NCBI RefSeq assembly: GCF_023051175.1
Contig: NZ_JALKII010000006.1
Location: 62,001 to 126,000, forward strand
DNA: 64,000 nucleotides
Direction of reading: 5' to 3'
From: Alcanivorax quisquiliarum
GTDB lineage: Bacteria; Pseudomonadota; Gammaproteobacteria; Pseudomonadales; Alcanivoracaceae
Part shown: positions 1 to 8,392 of the stretch, in pieces
Layout of the letters: each line of letters starts with the position of its first letter
Position numbering within the stretch: position 1 is the stretch's first letter
The notes under the pieces: generated by a model
Told to the model about the DNA's origin: nothing
Seen by the model: only the letters and a program-made list of their open reading frames with translations
Databases searched by the model: none
Position numbers and translations under genes: made by a program

Positions 1-142
1 AAAATTCCACCATGATCGACTGTCGATAATTATTCTTGATATTCCAGGTGATCTCTTCCGTTGTGGTCGGCAGATTCGTCGCACAACCACCCAGCAAAAA
101 CAGACCAGCGCCAAATATGGCAAGCAAGCGATAAAGGGCCAT
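1..142 (-). CDS. Small lipoprotein, 3' end outside window
   Basis: The minus strand reads from an ATG at 142 to the window edge without a stop, giving 47 residues beginning MALYRLLAIFGAG. A hydrophobic stretch ends in LGGC, a good lipobox, followed by ATNLPTTTEE, so the product is probably a lipid-anchored envelope protein. AAGGA lies about 8 bases before the ATG. Function is not recognisable from this fragment. Confidence 0.6.
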   Translation of the reverse strand, partial: MALYRLLAIFGAGLFLLGGCATNLPTTTEEITWNIKNNYRQSIMVEF

Positions 143-704
143 TGGAAAAATCCTTCTCAGATGAATAAACGGAAACGGCCAGTCAAGGGAGATAATAGCG
201 CCAGTGCCGAGAGGTGGGGAATATACTTGAGCGCCCGCCCTGCTTCGCAGTCGCGCAATCGAATAGGCCATACCTCCCTTCGTCGGCCAGCAAAGCTGGC
301 CAGCTCCGGTGCCGGTTTCAGCACCAGACGACCCGTCACCCGCCATGTGCCAGCTTCAGCCGCCCGCGCCCAGCTCCTTCCCATACGCGCCAGAATCCAT
401 CTCCCTGCCTCGCCCTGCCGGATACACTCTACCCCGCCTGCCCCGCGAGACTTACCCTACTTGGCTTACCCTACTTGGCTTACCCTACTTGGCTTGCCCA
501 GCATGGCCACCGGCCGGCCCAGCTGTGCGGGAGCCCAGCCAGCACGAGCCGCAACCACCTCAGATCAGAGCACGCCTGCCCCGGCAAGACCGGCCGACCA
601 TACCCCACCACCGCCCGAGCGCAGATCCGCGGTCCATCCTTCCCAATGATATTGATTTACATTAACATCGACACACCTATCCTCTTACCCGTAGGAAGAT
701 CCCT
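143..704. other. Intergenic region without a convincing gene
   Basis: These 562 bases separate the truncated lipoprotein from the DUF6746-like gene. Reading frames here are proline/arginine/alanine-rich and overlap one another in several frames, which suggests non-coding G+C-rich DNA. It contains the 14-bp tandem repeat at 451-498. The A+T-rich stretch at about 645-690 probably holds the promoter of the gene starting at 705. Confidence 0.6.
451..498. repeat. 14-bp tandem repeat, 3.4 copies
   Basis: The unit CTTACCCTACTTGG occurs at 451-464, 465-478 and 479-492 without mismatch, followed by a partial CTTGCC. It lies in non-coding DNA. Perfect short tandem copies like this arise by replication slippage and may vary in number between strains. 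Confidence 0.9.
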
Positions 705-1079
705 ATGAGCCGTCACCTGATCGCTGGTGTGTTCAGCCTGTTGCTGGTCGCAGGCGCACCTTTGGCGCAGGCCGACCGTGTCGCGCATTTCAAGGGCGAA
801 GCCGCACCGACCCTCGATATCGCACTGAGCAATCTGGCCGAACATAACCCACGCTTGGCCGAGCTGATCCAGCAAGAAACGCTCGATCCGCAATCCATGC
901 ACGCCGTGCATCAGCTGACTTACACCCTGGAAAACGCACTGGAAACCCTGCGCAACGAACTGGAAGCCGCCGCCGAAGCACTGGAAGCGGTGCACGTTGC
1001 GTCAGAAACGTCCGACCCTGCTACCGTGCGCAGTGCCGGCCAACAATATCTGGATACCCTGAAACAAGTGGCCCGCTGA
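705..1079 (+). CDS. Secreted DUF6746-like protein
   Basis: A 124-residue protein. Residues 1-23 form a signal peptide (hydrophobic core FSLLLVAGAPLAQA, cleavage after AQA). The mature part starts ADRVAHFKGE, has a histidine and acidic residues, and continues as a predicted long amphipathic helix (about residues 60-110, rich in A, E and L). The pattern fits the small periplasmic family DUF6746 as I remember it; no enzymatic motif is visible. GGAAG precedes the ATG by about 8 bases. A terminator follows at once, so it is probably transcribed alone. Function unknown. Confidence 0.7.
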   Translation: MSRHLIAGVFSLLLVAGAPLAQADRVAHFKGEAAPTLDIALSNLAEHNPRLAELIQQETLDPQSMHAVHQLTYTLENALETLRNELEAAAEALEAVHVASETSDPATVRSAGQQYLDTLKQVAR

Positions 1080-1114
1080 CTGCCGCAGTAACAAGCACGA
1101 TCGCAGTCGCAGCA

Positions 1115-1137
1115 GGCGGGCCAAACAAGCCCGCCTT
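1115..1137 (+). terminator. Rho-independent terminator after the DUF6746-like gene
   Basis: The 7-bp perfect stem GGCGGGC/GCCCGCC (1115-1121 with 1129-1135) closes on CAAACAA and is followed by TTCCT. It lies 35 bases after the stop codon at 1079. The T run is short, so efficiency is uncertain. Confidence 0.6.
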
Positions 1138-1346
1138 CCTCCCGATCCCATCAGCCACTCCTGCGGCAGATCAGCAGCCCTCACACCGCAGCCTTTTGCG
1201 AGGCAGCAATTTCGTTATTCATCCGCCAGCTTCGTCAATATCCCCAGCATTTCCTTCCTTGGCCACAAGCCCTGCTGGCCTCTGACCGCACGCGGCGACT
1301 CAGATAGCCAGGCAGCAGCCCCGTAACCATCCAACTCGCTCACGCT

Positions 1347-1778
1347 TCACCGCTCGTACCACAACAACTGCTCCAGCTCGTCCTTCATCTGGTTCAAGGT
1401 GCCCAGCGTGGAGCGATCGCACCGGGAGCCGACTTGCAGCGGCCGCAGATAGCGCTGAGCGGCCTCCAGCTGCACCTCATTAGCGCCGCATTCAAGCAAC
1501 ACGTTCATCAGCGCATCGACAAAGTAATAATTCAACTGAGCAAAATCAGGCGTGCCCGCCCACAGCATGACTAACGGAAAGCGCGTGCGGTCATGGGCAA
1601 ACAACAGGCAGCTATAATGCTCCAACGCGATCAGATTAGCGTGCCACCCGCTCAGTGGATTGCCGCCCTGCGCTGGCTGCCCATAAAACGCCTTGGTGGC
1701 CGGCGTGGGCGCCAGTTGGCCGAACTGGTCCAGCGGCAGCTGCCGGAACAATTTCTGCGTCACGTTCAGTTGAATCAT
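1347..1778 (-). CDS. DUF6933-like protein
   Basis: A 143-residue soluble protein starting MIQLNVTQKLFRQL, with the central phrase GWHANLIALEHYSCLLFAHDRTRFPLV split by helices. The opening MIQL..T.KL and the WHAN motif resemble proteins annotated DUF6933, many of them single small genes. There is no signal peptide, membrane segment or catalytic motif. It is divergent from the DUF2231-like gene at 1987. Function unknown; family assignment is from memory. Confidence 0.65.
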   Translation of the reverse strand: MIQLNVTQKLFRQLPLDQFGQLAPTPATKAFYGQPAQGGNPLSGWHANLIALEHYSCLLFAHDRTRFPLVMLWAGTPDFAQLNYYFVDALMNVLLECGANEVQLEAAQRYLRPLQVGSRCDRSTLGTLNQMKDELEQLLWYER

Positions 1779-1986
1779 CGAGGCCCTGCTTCCGAATCAG
1801 CATTCATTTTGGCGTGCAACCTGCTTGCGAGCCACGGCTCTGTTCGCGATCGGCACTTGTAAAAGCAGGTATAAAGCATGGGGTGTGACCCTCCTGATAA
1901 GTGCTAGGATCGGACTACCCTCTATCGTTTGGCGCGCCGAAGCCAGCAAAAAGGGGCCTCATACCATCAACAACGAGGAAACCGTC

Positions 1987-2415
1987 GTGGCTGTCACTGT
2001 TGAAAGAATCTATTCAAGGACGCTTCACCCGGTTCATGCGATCTTGCTTGCCGGGTCTCTCCCGCTCTTCCTGGGCGCACTGCTCAGCGATATCGCCTAC
2101 GCCTCAAGTTACCAGATTCAGTGGAGCAATTTCGCCTCCTGGCTCCTTGCCGGCGCGCTTGTGCTGGCCGGGTTTGCGCTGCTGTGCGGCCTGATCGGGC
2201 TGATCCGCAGCGAACGTCGCGAGCGGCATGCCACGTTTTCTTTCCTGCTGTTGCTGGCCACCTGGGTACTCGGCTTCTTCAATGCGCTGGTGCACGCCCG
2301 CGATGCGTGGGCGATCATGCCGACCGCCCTGGTGCTGTCCGTTATCGTCGCCGTGCTCGCCTGCGCGGCCACCGCCTTCGGTTTCTGTAGCCCCCGCGCA
2401 GGAGGTGCACAATGA
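1987..2415 (+). CDS. DUF2231-like integral membrane protein
   Basis: The reading frame is open from 1825, but the family-like sequence begins at the GTG at 1987, with GAGGA about 9 bases upstream, giving 142 residues. The motif YSRTLHPVHAILLAGSLPLF followed by helices at roughly residues 20-40, 55-75, 85-105 and 110-130 is typical of DUF2231. Its stop overlaps the next start as ATGA (2412-2415), so it is translationally coupled to the sugar dehydrogenase lipoprotein. This pairing suggests the membrane protein serves that dehydrogenase, for example in electron transfer; that is inference. Confidence 0.75.
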   Translation: MAVTVERIYSRTLHPVHAILLAGSLPLFLGALLSDIAYASSYQIQWSNFASWLLAGALVLAGFALLCGLIGLIRSERRERHATFSFLLLLATWVLGFFNALVHARDAWAIMPTALVLSVIVAVLACAATAFGFCSPRAGGAQ

Positions 2416-3704
2416 AACACTCAAGCGCACTCGCCATCATCGCACTTTCCACTGCCCTGCTGAGCGCATGTGGTAGCGATCCGGACCCGACACAATACGG
2501 CGCCAACCCGGAGCTGCCCGAACCCTATCGCGGCCTGCTCCCCGACATGACCATCGCCCAGCCTTCCGAATGGGGCGACCGGCTCCCCATCGTGCCGGAA
2601 GGTTATAGCGTCAGCGCCATCGCCACCGATCTGAAAATTCCGCGCCAGACACTGGTACTGCCCAACGGCGATATCCTCGTGGCCGAAGGCCGAGGCGGCA
2701 GCGCATCGGCACTGAAACCGAAAGACATCATCGCCGGCTTCATCAAGGCCCGAGGCACCACCTCCGTCGAGAGCGGCAACCGGCTCACGCTGCTGCGCGA
2801 CAGCGACGGCGACGGCGTCTACGAACTGCAAACCGTATTCGCAGAAGACCTCAACGCGCCCTACGGCCTGGCACTGGTCGATAATAATCTCTACGTGGCC
2901 AACCAGGACGCACTGGTGCGCTTCGACTATCAAGAAGGCCAGACCCAGGCCAGCGGCGCACCGGAAACAATCGTCGAGCTGCCCTCGATGATCAACCACC
3001 ACTGGACCAAAGCCCTCACCGCCAGCGCCGACGGGCGCCTGCTCTATGTGGGCATCGGCTCCAACAGCAACATCACCGAGCGCGGCATGGAGGCCGAAGT
3101 GAATCGCGCCATGGTCTGGGAAATCAACCCCGAAACCCGCGCCTACCGCCCCTATGCCACCGGCCTGCGCAACCCCACCGCACTCGCCATCAACCCGGAC
3201 ACCGAGCAACTCTGGGCCGTCGTCAACGAACGCGACGAACTCGGCCCCAACCTGGTGCCCGACTACCTCACCTCCGTGCGCGACGGCGGCTTCTACGGCT
3301 GGCCCTACGCCTACTGGGATCAACGAGTAGATGAGCGCGTGCGCCCGCAAAACCCGGAGAAAGTAGCCGCCACCATCACCCCGGATTACGCGCTGGGCTC
3401 CCACGTCGCCGCCCTCGGCGTCGACTTCTCCAACCCGGCGATGGGCGCGGAATTCGCCGACGGTGCATTTGTGGGCGAACACGGCAGCTGGAACCGCAAA
3501 GACCCGGTGGGCTACAAGGTAATCTTCGTGCCCTTCAGCAACGGCATGCCCTCCGGCCCGCCAGTGGATTTCGTGTACGGCTTTCGCGACGACGACGGCA
3601 CCACACGCGGCCGTCCCGTAGGCGTGACCGTCGATCCACGTGGCGCGGTGATTGTGGCGGATGATTTGTCGAATACGATCTGGCGGGTGGTGCCGGAGAG
3701 GTGA
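2412..3704 (+). CDS. Lipoprotein glucose/sorbosone-type dehydrogenase (PQQ family fold)
   Basis: A 430-residue protein. Residues 1-20 form a lipoprotein signal ending LLSACGS, so it is probably anchored at the outer face of the inner membrane or in the outer membrane. From about residue 60 it matches the glucose/sorbosone dehydrogenase beta-propeller: GYSVSAIATDLKIPRQTLVL, then RLTLLRDSDGDGVYE, NAPYGLALVDNNLYVAN, GLRNPTALAI and GEHGSWNRK near the end. The HGSWNR motif and the glycine/aspartate-rich blades are characteristic. Family members oxidise sugars with PQQ in the periplasm; substrate and cofactor cannot be decided here. It is coupled to the DUF2231-like membrane protein upstream. Confidence 0.85.
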   Translation: MKHSSALAIIALSTALLSACGSDPDPTQYGANPELPEPYRGLLPDMTIAQPSEWGDRLPIVPEGYSVSAIATDLKIPRQTLVLPNGDILVAEGRGGSASALKPKDIIAGFIKARGTTSVESGNRLTLLRDSDGDGVYELQTVFAEDLNAPYGLALVDNNLYVANQDALVRFDYQEGQTQASGAPETIVELPSMINHHWTKALTASADGRLLYVGIGSNSNITERGMEAEVNRAMVWEINPETRAYRPYATGLRNPTALAINPDTEQLWAVVNERDELGPNLVPDYLTSVRDGGFYGWPYAYWDQRVDERVRPQNPEKVAATITPDYALGSHVAALGVDFSNPAMGAEFADGAFVGEHGSWNRKDPVGYKVIFVPFSNGMPSGPPVDFVYGFRDDDGTTRGRPVGVTVDPRGAVIVADDLSNTIWRVVPER

Positions 3705-3801
3705 TTGGAGAGTTGATTGCAGTGCTGTGCGGATGTGCTGGCTAAACAGTCAGTGCATCCCGCAGCACCTATGCATTCTTTAGATGGCAGAGCGGCGACC
3801 G

Positions 3802-4137
3802 CTACTCGATCAAGTCGAGCAACCCTTGACGACGCTTGACTGACAATCGGCGAAATGCCCGCAGTAAAGCAGCCTCTGTCTCACTGCGCACCTCAGCGCC
3901 GTATGCGTGGTACGGCTCAGCCAGCGCTCCGGCAGAGTCAGCACCACAAAGCAGTTCATCCAGCGATACCCCCACCACCTCCCGTAGCTTCGGCAACAGA
4001 CGGAACCCAGGCGCCTCGCGACCATTCTCCCACGCCGACACCGACGCTTTAGTGACATTCAGCTCAAACCCCAATTGCTCTTGGGTCATCCCAAGGCGGA
4101 GCCGAGCCGCCTTCAAACGCTCTGGAAATCCTGACAT
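3802..4137 (-). CDS. XRE-family transcriptional regulator
   Basis: A Cro/C1-type helix-turn-helix protein of 111 residues from the ATG at 4137 (GAGG 6-7 bases upstream); a GTG at 4161 would add 8 residues. The N-terminus FPERLKAARLRLGMTQEQLG followed by VTKASVSAWENGREAP is a textbook XRE domain (residues 4-60). The C-terminal half is helical without a recognised effector domain. It is divergent from the three-gene operon at 4323-5928, so it may control that operon. Confidence 0.85.
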   Translation of the reverse strand: MSGFPERLKAARLRLGMTQEQLGFELNVTKASVSAWENGREAPGFRLLPKLREVVGVSLDELLCGADSAGALAEPYHAYGAEVRSETEAALLRAFRRLSVKRRQGLLDLIE

Positions 4138-4206
4138 TGGGAGCCTCAACAAGGTATTCACCCCGCCAAGCTAAGGAAATGCCAGACCTGTGTCGTACGG
4201 GCTATG

Positions 4207-4236
4207 TTGACTTTGCAAGTACAGCAATACGATACT
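4207..4236 (+). promoter_or_regulatory. Possible promoter of the 4323-5928 operon
   Basis: TTGACT (4207-4212) and GATACT (4231-4236) are separated by 18 bases, a fair sigma-70 match. It lies between the divergent XRE gene and the operon. The 8-bp palindrome GGTATACC just downstream (about 4248) could be an operator. Assignment is by eye only. Confidence 0.35.
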
Positions 4237-4322
4237 TCGCAGCTTCAGGTATACCACACCCGAGAAAAGCGGTGCCAAGACACCGCGCCGGAGTCGCTAA
4301 TTCGAAGGAACGAGAGGGAAGA

Positions 4323-4865
4323 ATGAGCAAAGAAACCAAATCCTGTCATTTCTGTGGCGAGGAAATCCTCGCTGTCGCGCAAAAATGCAAACATTGCGGT
4401 TCGTCACTGGATTCACCAGTGACAATAACGAAAGGTCTTGGTGGGAGCATACTGTTTACTCCCATCATCATCGGATTGATCTCCCTGGTCATCGTCAGCG
4501 GCCTGCCAGATATTGAAGCCGGGCTAATACTTGCCAACACAATGATCTTCCTCTGTCTCGGGCTCACAGCCCTCTTCATTGCTCTGGAGGCTCGAAAAGC
4601 CCGCGCTCTACAGCCATCCGCTAAAGGCACGCACCCGTTCGTCTGGTTCCTTGCAACATGCCTGATCTGGGGTATCGCCTACCCACTCTATGCTTGGAAA
4701 CGCCATCAATACGGCTACCGCAAGCGCCTATGGGCTGGGCTATGCGTAACTCTCTTTTTTGTTTTCAGCATGGGCTCGACAATTGTGATGCTGGAAGAAC
4801 GGAAAGATGAACCGCGACAGCAGTTCCGGACACTAATTGATGAAATGGAGCGTCAAGGATGGTAA
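4323..4865 (+). CDS. Zinc-ribbon membrane protein
   Basis: The frame is open from 4137, but the protein starts at the ATG at 4323 after GGAACGAGAGGGAAG, giving 180 residues (MSKETKSCHFCGEE). Residues 8-28 are a zinc ribbon with C8-x2-C11 and C24-x2 (C..H..C) spacing, like the zinc_ribbon motif CxFCGEEIL..AQKCKHCG. Two hydrophobic helices follow at about 45-65 and 70-90, and two more around 110-150. The last codons overlap the next gene (ATGG at 4859). Zinc ribbons on small membrane proteins are common and give no function. First of three coupled genes. Confidence 0.75.
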   Translation: MSKETKSCHFCGEEILAVAQKCKHCGSSLDSPVTITKGLGGSILFTPIIIGLISLVIVSGLPDIEAGLILANTMIFLCLGLTALFIALEARKARALQPSAKGTHPFVWFLATCLIWGIAYPLYAWKRHQYGYRKRLWAGLCVTLFFVFSMGSTIVMLEERKDEPRQQFRTLIDEMERQGW

Positions 4866-5527
4866 GTCTTAACGTACTCCGCGTCGCGCTGGGAATGCTC
4901 CTTGTGACAGTCGCCTCCTTCGCACATGCCCAACATCGACCGCTTCAGTGCGATTACATGACCTACGCTGCCCAAGAAGCTAGCAAAGAAGCCGAGTTCC
5001 GCCTGACGACGCGAGCAAAAGCCACGCATATCAGGGCGGCCATTGCCACCGCCATCCTCGCTAGGGTCGGCCAGGATTACGATTTGCTTGTCTCCGAATA
5101 CCTTTCAGACTTGGCACAATATGAAGAACTCGTAAAAGTCACCGCGCGTTTGGCATCGCAAAGCGAGGCCGCGGCAGCCTTTCAGATCCTCACAGGGAAC
5201 ATGCCAAATGTATTTTTGCTTCCTGAGCAGGATTGCAACAATATTCGAGCACGAATAAAGCGGGCCGAGGATTTAAAAAAACTAACCTCTCTCTGCCGAG
5301 CGTTCGAAAGTACAATCTCAGAGTATATAAGCGAGGATATGCATAGTTTTATGCGTGCGATGCAGTTTTTTTGGCAAGCACATGGGCGTCCTTTCAACCA
5401 TGAGCTGGAGAGTCAGGCGGCCTCCCTTTACGAAGAGTATCGAGCCGCCCACATGCCTTCCCAAGAATATGGTTCGCTAATTGGCACATACTGTATAAGC
5501 ACAGAAATCGGAGAATATAGGCCATGA
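4859..5527 (+). CDS. Exported protein of unknown function (222 aa)
   Basis: Starts inside the end of the zinc-ribbon gene (7-bp overlap). Residues 1-24 form a signal peptide (VLRVALGMLLVTVASFAHAQ). The mature protein is mostly helical and has four cysteines (after RPLQ, in EQDCNN, TSLCRAF and GTYCIS), compatible with two disulphides in the periplasm. No known domain is recognised. Its stop overlaps the next start as ATGA. Its base composition is less G+C-rich than the core genes. Confidence 0.7.
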   Translation: MVSLNVLRVALGMLLVTVASFAHAQHRPLQCDYMTYAAQEASKEAEFRLTTRAKATHIRAAIATAILARVGQDYDLLVSEYLSDLAQYEELVKVTARLASQSEAAAAFQILTGNMPNVFLLPEQDCNNIRARIKRAEDLKKLTSLCRAFESTISEYISEDMHSFMRAMQFFWQAHGRPFNHELESQAASLYEEYRAAHMPSQEYGSLIGTYCISTEIGEYRP

Positions 5528-5928
5528 AAAATATAATTTTGTTTCTGTTCTTAACTCTCCCGCTCCCGATTTCAGCTTATGACCAGAGCAGAGACGCATC
5601 AGGAGCCTTTTATACCAATACGGTGTTCGGCTTGTGCCAAATTACGGCCAAGAAAGTGGTCGACCTCCTATCAAAGGAAAGCGTAGCGTCATCACTGTCT
5701 CGCACTGAGATTGAAAGACGAGTCGCTAGGTTAGACCGCCAGTACTCGCAGTACTTTAAAAAATTGGGATTCCCGATCGAAGAGCAGACGCCGGGACAGG
5801 CCGCAGAAAGCGTACTAGAATTCGCAGAGATGTACTCAGAAGATCCGTCTTCGGAAGGGCTCAGTCTTCTCTATCAAATGCTAGTTTGGGAGTGTATCAA
5901 GGAAAGCCGCGTCGGCGTCGATAACTAA
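5524..5928 (+). CDS. Exported protein of unknown function (134 aa)
   Basis: Third gene of the coupled set, beginning at the ATGA overlap with its neighbour. Residues 1-19 form a signal peptide (NIILFLFLTLPLPISAY). The mature protein has two cysteines (FGLCQ and WECIK), which could pair. Like the previous protein it is helical and short. The pair may work together in the periplasm with the zinc-ribbon membrane protein; nothing else in the sequence tells the role. Confidence 0.7.
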   Translation: MKNIILFLFLTLPLPISAYDQSRDASGAFYTNTVFGLCQITAKKVVDLLSKESVASSLSRTEIERRVARLDRQYSQYFKKLGFPIEEQTPGQAAESVLEFAEMYSEDPSSEGLSLLYQMLVWECIKESRVGVDN

Positions 5929-6104
5929 GGGACAAATAAACTTATCATACTTATAACCTGCGAACTTTCGGCTCGATTATCTTACCGTCAAGATGCAAAT
6001 CAAAAATTCCGGCATCAGATAAACGGAGACCGCGCAGACGTTTAAAACCTTTCAATGTGGATTCCAAAAAAGCAATTACTGATTCTAAATAGGCTTGAGG
6101 AAAT

Positions 6105-6137
6105 AAAAAACCCGTGACAAATTAATCTTGCCACGGG
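6105..6137 (-). terminator. Terminator of the NERD helicase gene
   Basis: Read on the minus strand, CCCGTG (6137-6132) pairs with CACGGG (6116-6111) and is followed at once by six Ts. It lies 24 bases past the stop at 6161. The remaining bases between 5929 and 6104 show no gene. Confidence 0.75.
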
Positions 6138-6160
6138 TCTTTGTTATCGGGATACCCAGC

Positions 6161-8023
6161 TTAGCTCGCCACAGCCTCCAAGCGTTCCGTAAACCAGTTG
6201 GCACCACTTCCAGTGATCAGCAGCTGCTTCTTGGCCCGCGTCATACCCACATAGAGCAAGCGCACTTCCTGGTCCCGGTTTTCCGGATCGCCTTTGATGC
6301 CGCCCACGCCAGCGAGTATTACCGTATCGAACTCAAGGCCCTTGCTACTTTGTCGCGTCAGAATAGTTACTTTGTCGTCGCTGGGGTTATAGGCTCTCTT
6401 GGCTTCTTTCCCTTTAAGCCAAGCACACGGAATGCCGGCGGCAGTCAGCTCGCTCTGAATTTTATCGCCTTGCCAGCTGTACACATAAACCACGGCGATA
6501 TCGCTCATTGGGTAACCTTGTGCGCGCCATTTTAGAATGCAGCGGGCGATATAGCTCACTTCTTGATCTGCCGTGGCGAACTTCCGAAACGCAGGCGCCG
6601 GCCCGCTCGCACCAGCGACTTCCGGCGCAATGAGCGGCACGTTATCTTCATCCGCCTCTTCTGCCTTGAGGAAGTCACTGGCGAATTCATAGGCAAAGCC
6701 GAGAATCTCGCGTGTATTTCTGTAGTTCAGTTTCAGGATCGTCGTACGGCCACGAGCCTGTATTCCCGCGCTGGACAGCGGAAACTTCAGCGACTTTCGC
6801 TTATATATAGATTGCGCATCGTCGTAGAGCAACAGGAGGGAGTTGGTGTCTGGATCGACCATCTGTACCACCAACTTCAACCACTCTTGCTCAAAATCGT
6901 GGCCCTCATCGATCATCAGCGCGCCGTACTGAGCCCTCGGAATTCGCCCCTTGTCCACCGCCTCGATAACGCTGAGCACTTCGCGCTCCCAGACAGGCTG
7001 ATCGCCCGGCAACAAACTGACGTTGTAGGTCTTCCGTTGCAGGCTGCACCATTCATGAAAATGATGCACTTTGACGTTCTCTGCAATCCCTTTTTCAGCA
7101 ATGAAACCACGCAGCCTGGCGGCCAACGTCACGTTGAAGCACAACACCAGTATCGGCTTTTGCACCGCATGTGCCAGGTGAAGGCAGCGATATCCGAGGA
7201 TAAGAGTTTTCCCGGAACCAGCCACACCATGAATGACCCGATGGCCATCGCCCATGCTTTTGGCCATCTGCTCCTGCTGAAGATCCATGACCTTCACGAT
7301 ATCCGGTATCGCAGCATAGGAGGCTATCTGCGCGCGCTCCTGATCTGGCTCGTCTTCCTCTGCACCGAACAGGCCGCCCTGCGACGGGTTGATTCTGACT
7401 TCGGGAAACAATTGCCAACGAATGCGATCAATTTGCGGCACGCTCAGCTTGCTTCCAAAGGCGTATTCGAACATATCCCACAGGCAAGTCTGAAATGTCT
7501 CTGGATCTGTAACCGACGTCATTTCATCCTTGCAGATCACGCGGTGCGGCGGCAGCACCAGCTCTTGATCTCCCTCAGAGATCGCCTCGTTCCACTGCTT
7601 CCGGGTGATGTTAGGAAACACAACACCATACCCGTAAGGGAAGCACAGCTGCCCCTGGTAACGCCCCGCTGCGTGAACAAGCTGCTGATCGCGGCATAGC
7701 TGATTCACGGCCACGTAAGCATACTGCCGCACCTGCTCCAACGGGTTACTGACCGTTTTCCTACCCGAGCTCGTCTCAATTACCACCGACTGAGGATTGA
7801 TGCTCTTGACGGTATCGAGCTTCCAATCCTTTACTTCCAGAAACAGCAGACCTCGCCCTGGATGCAGCACGATAAAATCAGGATACCGCCGCTGTTTGCC
7901 CAGCGGAATGTCGTACCAGACGGTGTAATCATCCTCTAGTAGACTTTCCAAACGACGACCCAGCCGGCGCTCGCCGCTAGTCATGTTTCGGATGGTGCTT
8001 AGGTTGGGGATGATTGTGGCCAT
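6161..8023 (-). CDS. NERD-domain superfamily 1 helicase (UvrD-like)
   Basis: A 620-residue protein. Residues 15-130 form a nuclease-related NERD domain with YPDF (47-50) and EVKDWK (63-68), the PD...ExK arrangement. The helicase has Walker A GVAGSGKT (266-273), Walker B LMIDEGHDF, a QSSKGLEFD motif and a C-terminal RLLYVGMTRAKKQ typical of UvrD/Rep enzymes. Such proteins are found in DNA repair and in phage-defence neighbourhoods. It ends with its own terminator and has no attC at its 3' side, so it is a neighbour of the cassette array rather than a cassette. Biological role is not known. Confidence 0.85.
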   Translation of the reverse strand: MATIIPNLSTIRNMTSGERRLGRRLESLLEDDYTVWYDIPLGKQRRYPDFIVLHPGRGLLFLEVKDWKLDTVKSINPQSVVIETSSGRKTVSNPLEQVRQYAYVAVNQLCRDQQLVHAAGRYQGQLCFPYGYGVVFPNITRKQWNEAISEGDQELVLPPHRVICKDEMTSVTDPETFQTCLWDMFEYAFGSKLSVPQIDRIRWQLFPEVRINPSQGGLFGAEEDEPDQERAQIASYAAIPDIVKVMDLQQEQMAKSMGDGHRVIHGVAGSGKTLILGYRCLHLAHAVQKPILVLCFNVTLAARLRGFIAEKGIAENVKVHHFHEWCSLQRKTYNVSLLPGDQPVWEREVLSVIEAVDKGRIPRAQYGALMIDEGHDFEQEWLKLVVQMVDPDTNSLLLLYDDAQSIYKRKSLKFPLSSAGIQARGRTTILKLNYRNTREILGFAYEFASDFLKAEEADEDNVPLIAPEVAGASGPAPAFRKFATADQEVSYIARCILKWRAQGYPMSDIAVVYVYSWQGDKIQSELTAAGIPCAWLKGKEAKRAYNPSDDKVTILTRQSSKGLEFDTVILAGVGGIKGDPENRDQEVRLLYVGMTRAKKQLLITGSGANWFTERLEAVAS

Positions 8024-8093
8024 TGGGTTGCCTGCTTTGTGTCAGTTCTGGATATTGAACACCGTGCCCAGCCAGCGCCAGGATGATAGATCG

Positions 8094-8177
8094 GGGACAC
8101 CCACCAATTCACTAAGATATCGAACTAGCCACTTGTAAGTCTCGGCGAATAACGCCCCTGAAATTGGTGGGTGTCCC
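8094..8177. repeat. 16-bp inverted repeat, REP/MITE-like
   Basis: GGGACACCCACCAATT at 8094-8109 is perfectly complementary to AATTGGTGGGTGTCCC at 8162-8177, with 52 bases between. It sits between the helicase gene and the terminal attC. The GGGTGTCCC ends recall repetitive palindromes in gammaproteobacteria, but only one copy is seen here. Confidence 0.7.
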
Positions 8178-8195
8178 TTATTTACTCGCGAAAGC

Positions 8196-8271
8196 GCATA
8201 ACGCTTAGCGTAACCGGCCGGCTTTGGAGCGCCAGCGGAAAAGCCGGTCCGTGTTGACGCTTTTGTTAGCT
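8196..8271 (-). other. attC site of the restriction-modification cassette (distal end of array)
   Basis: On the minus strand it begins AGCTAAC (8271-8265) and ends GTTATGC (8202-8196). Between them ACCGGCCGGCTTT pairs with AAAAGCCGGTCC. This is the integron attC plan (R''...L''/L'...R') at 76 bases. It is the leftmost site; no attC is seen beyond it. Confidence 0.8.
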
Positions 8272-8317
8272 GGCTTGCCTCTCCCCACTCACCCTCCACT
8301 AGGCGATCGATAAAAAT

Positions 8318-8345
8318 GCTACTTATAGTCGGTCGACTCATAATC
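8318..8345. promoter_or_regulatory. C-box operator of the controller protein
   Basis: TGCTACTTATAGTC (8318-8331), GGTC-type spacer and GACTCATAAT form a near-symmetric operator, with ATAGTC facing GACT. This matches the known C-box pattern of type II controller (C) proteins (GACTTATAGTC-like half-sites). It lies about 50 bases before the C gene, where such boxes drive positive and then negative autoregulation. A further half-site-like CAAGTAGCAT is at 8361-8370. Confidence 0.65.
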
Positions 8346-8392
8346 ATCTTTGACGTACAAGTAGCATGTTTCCATGATCGGTTGCAATTGAT

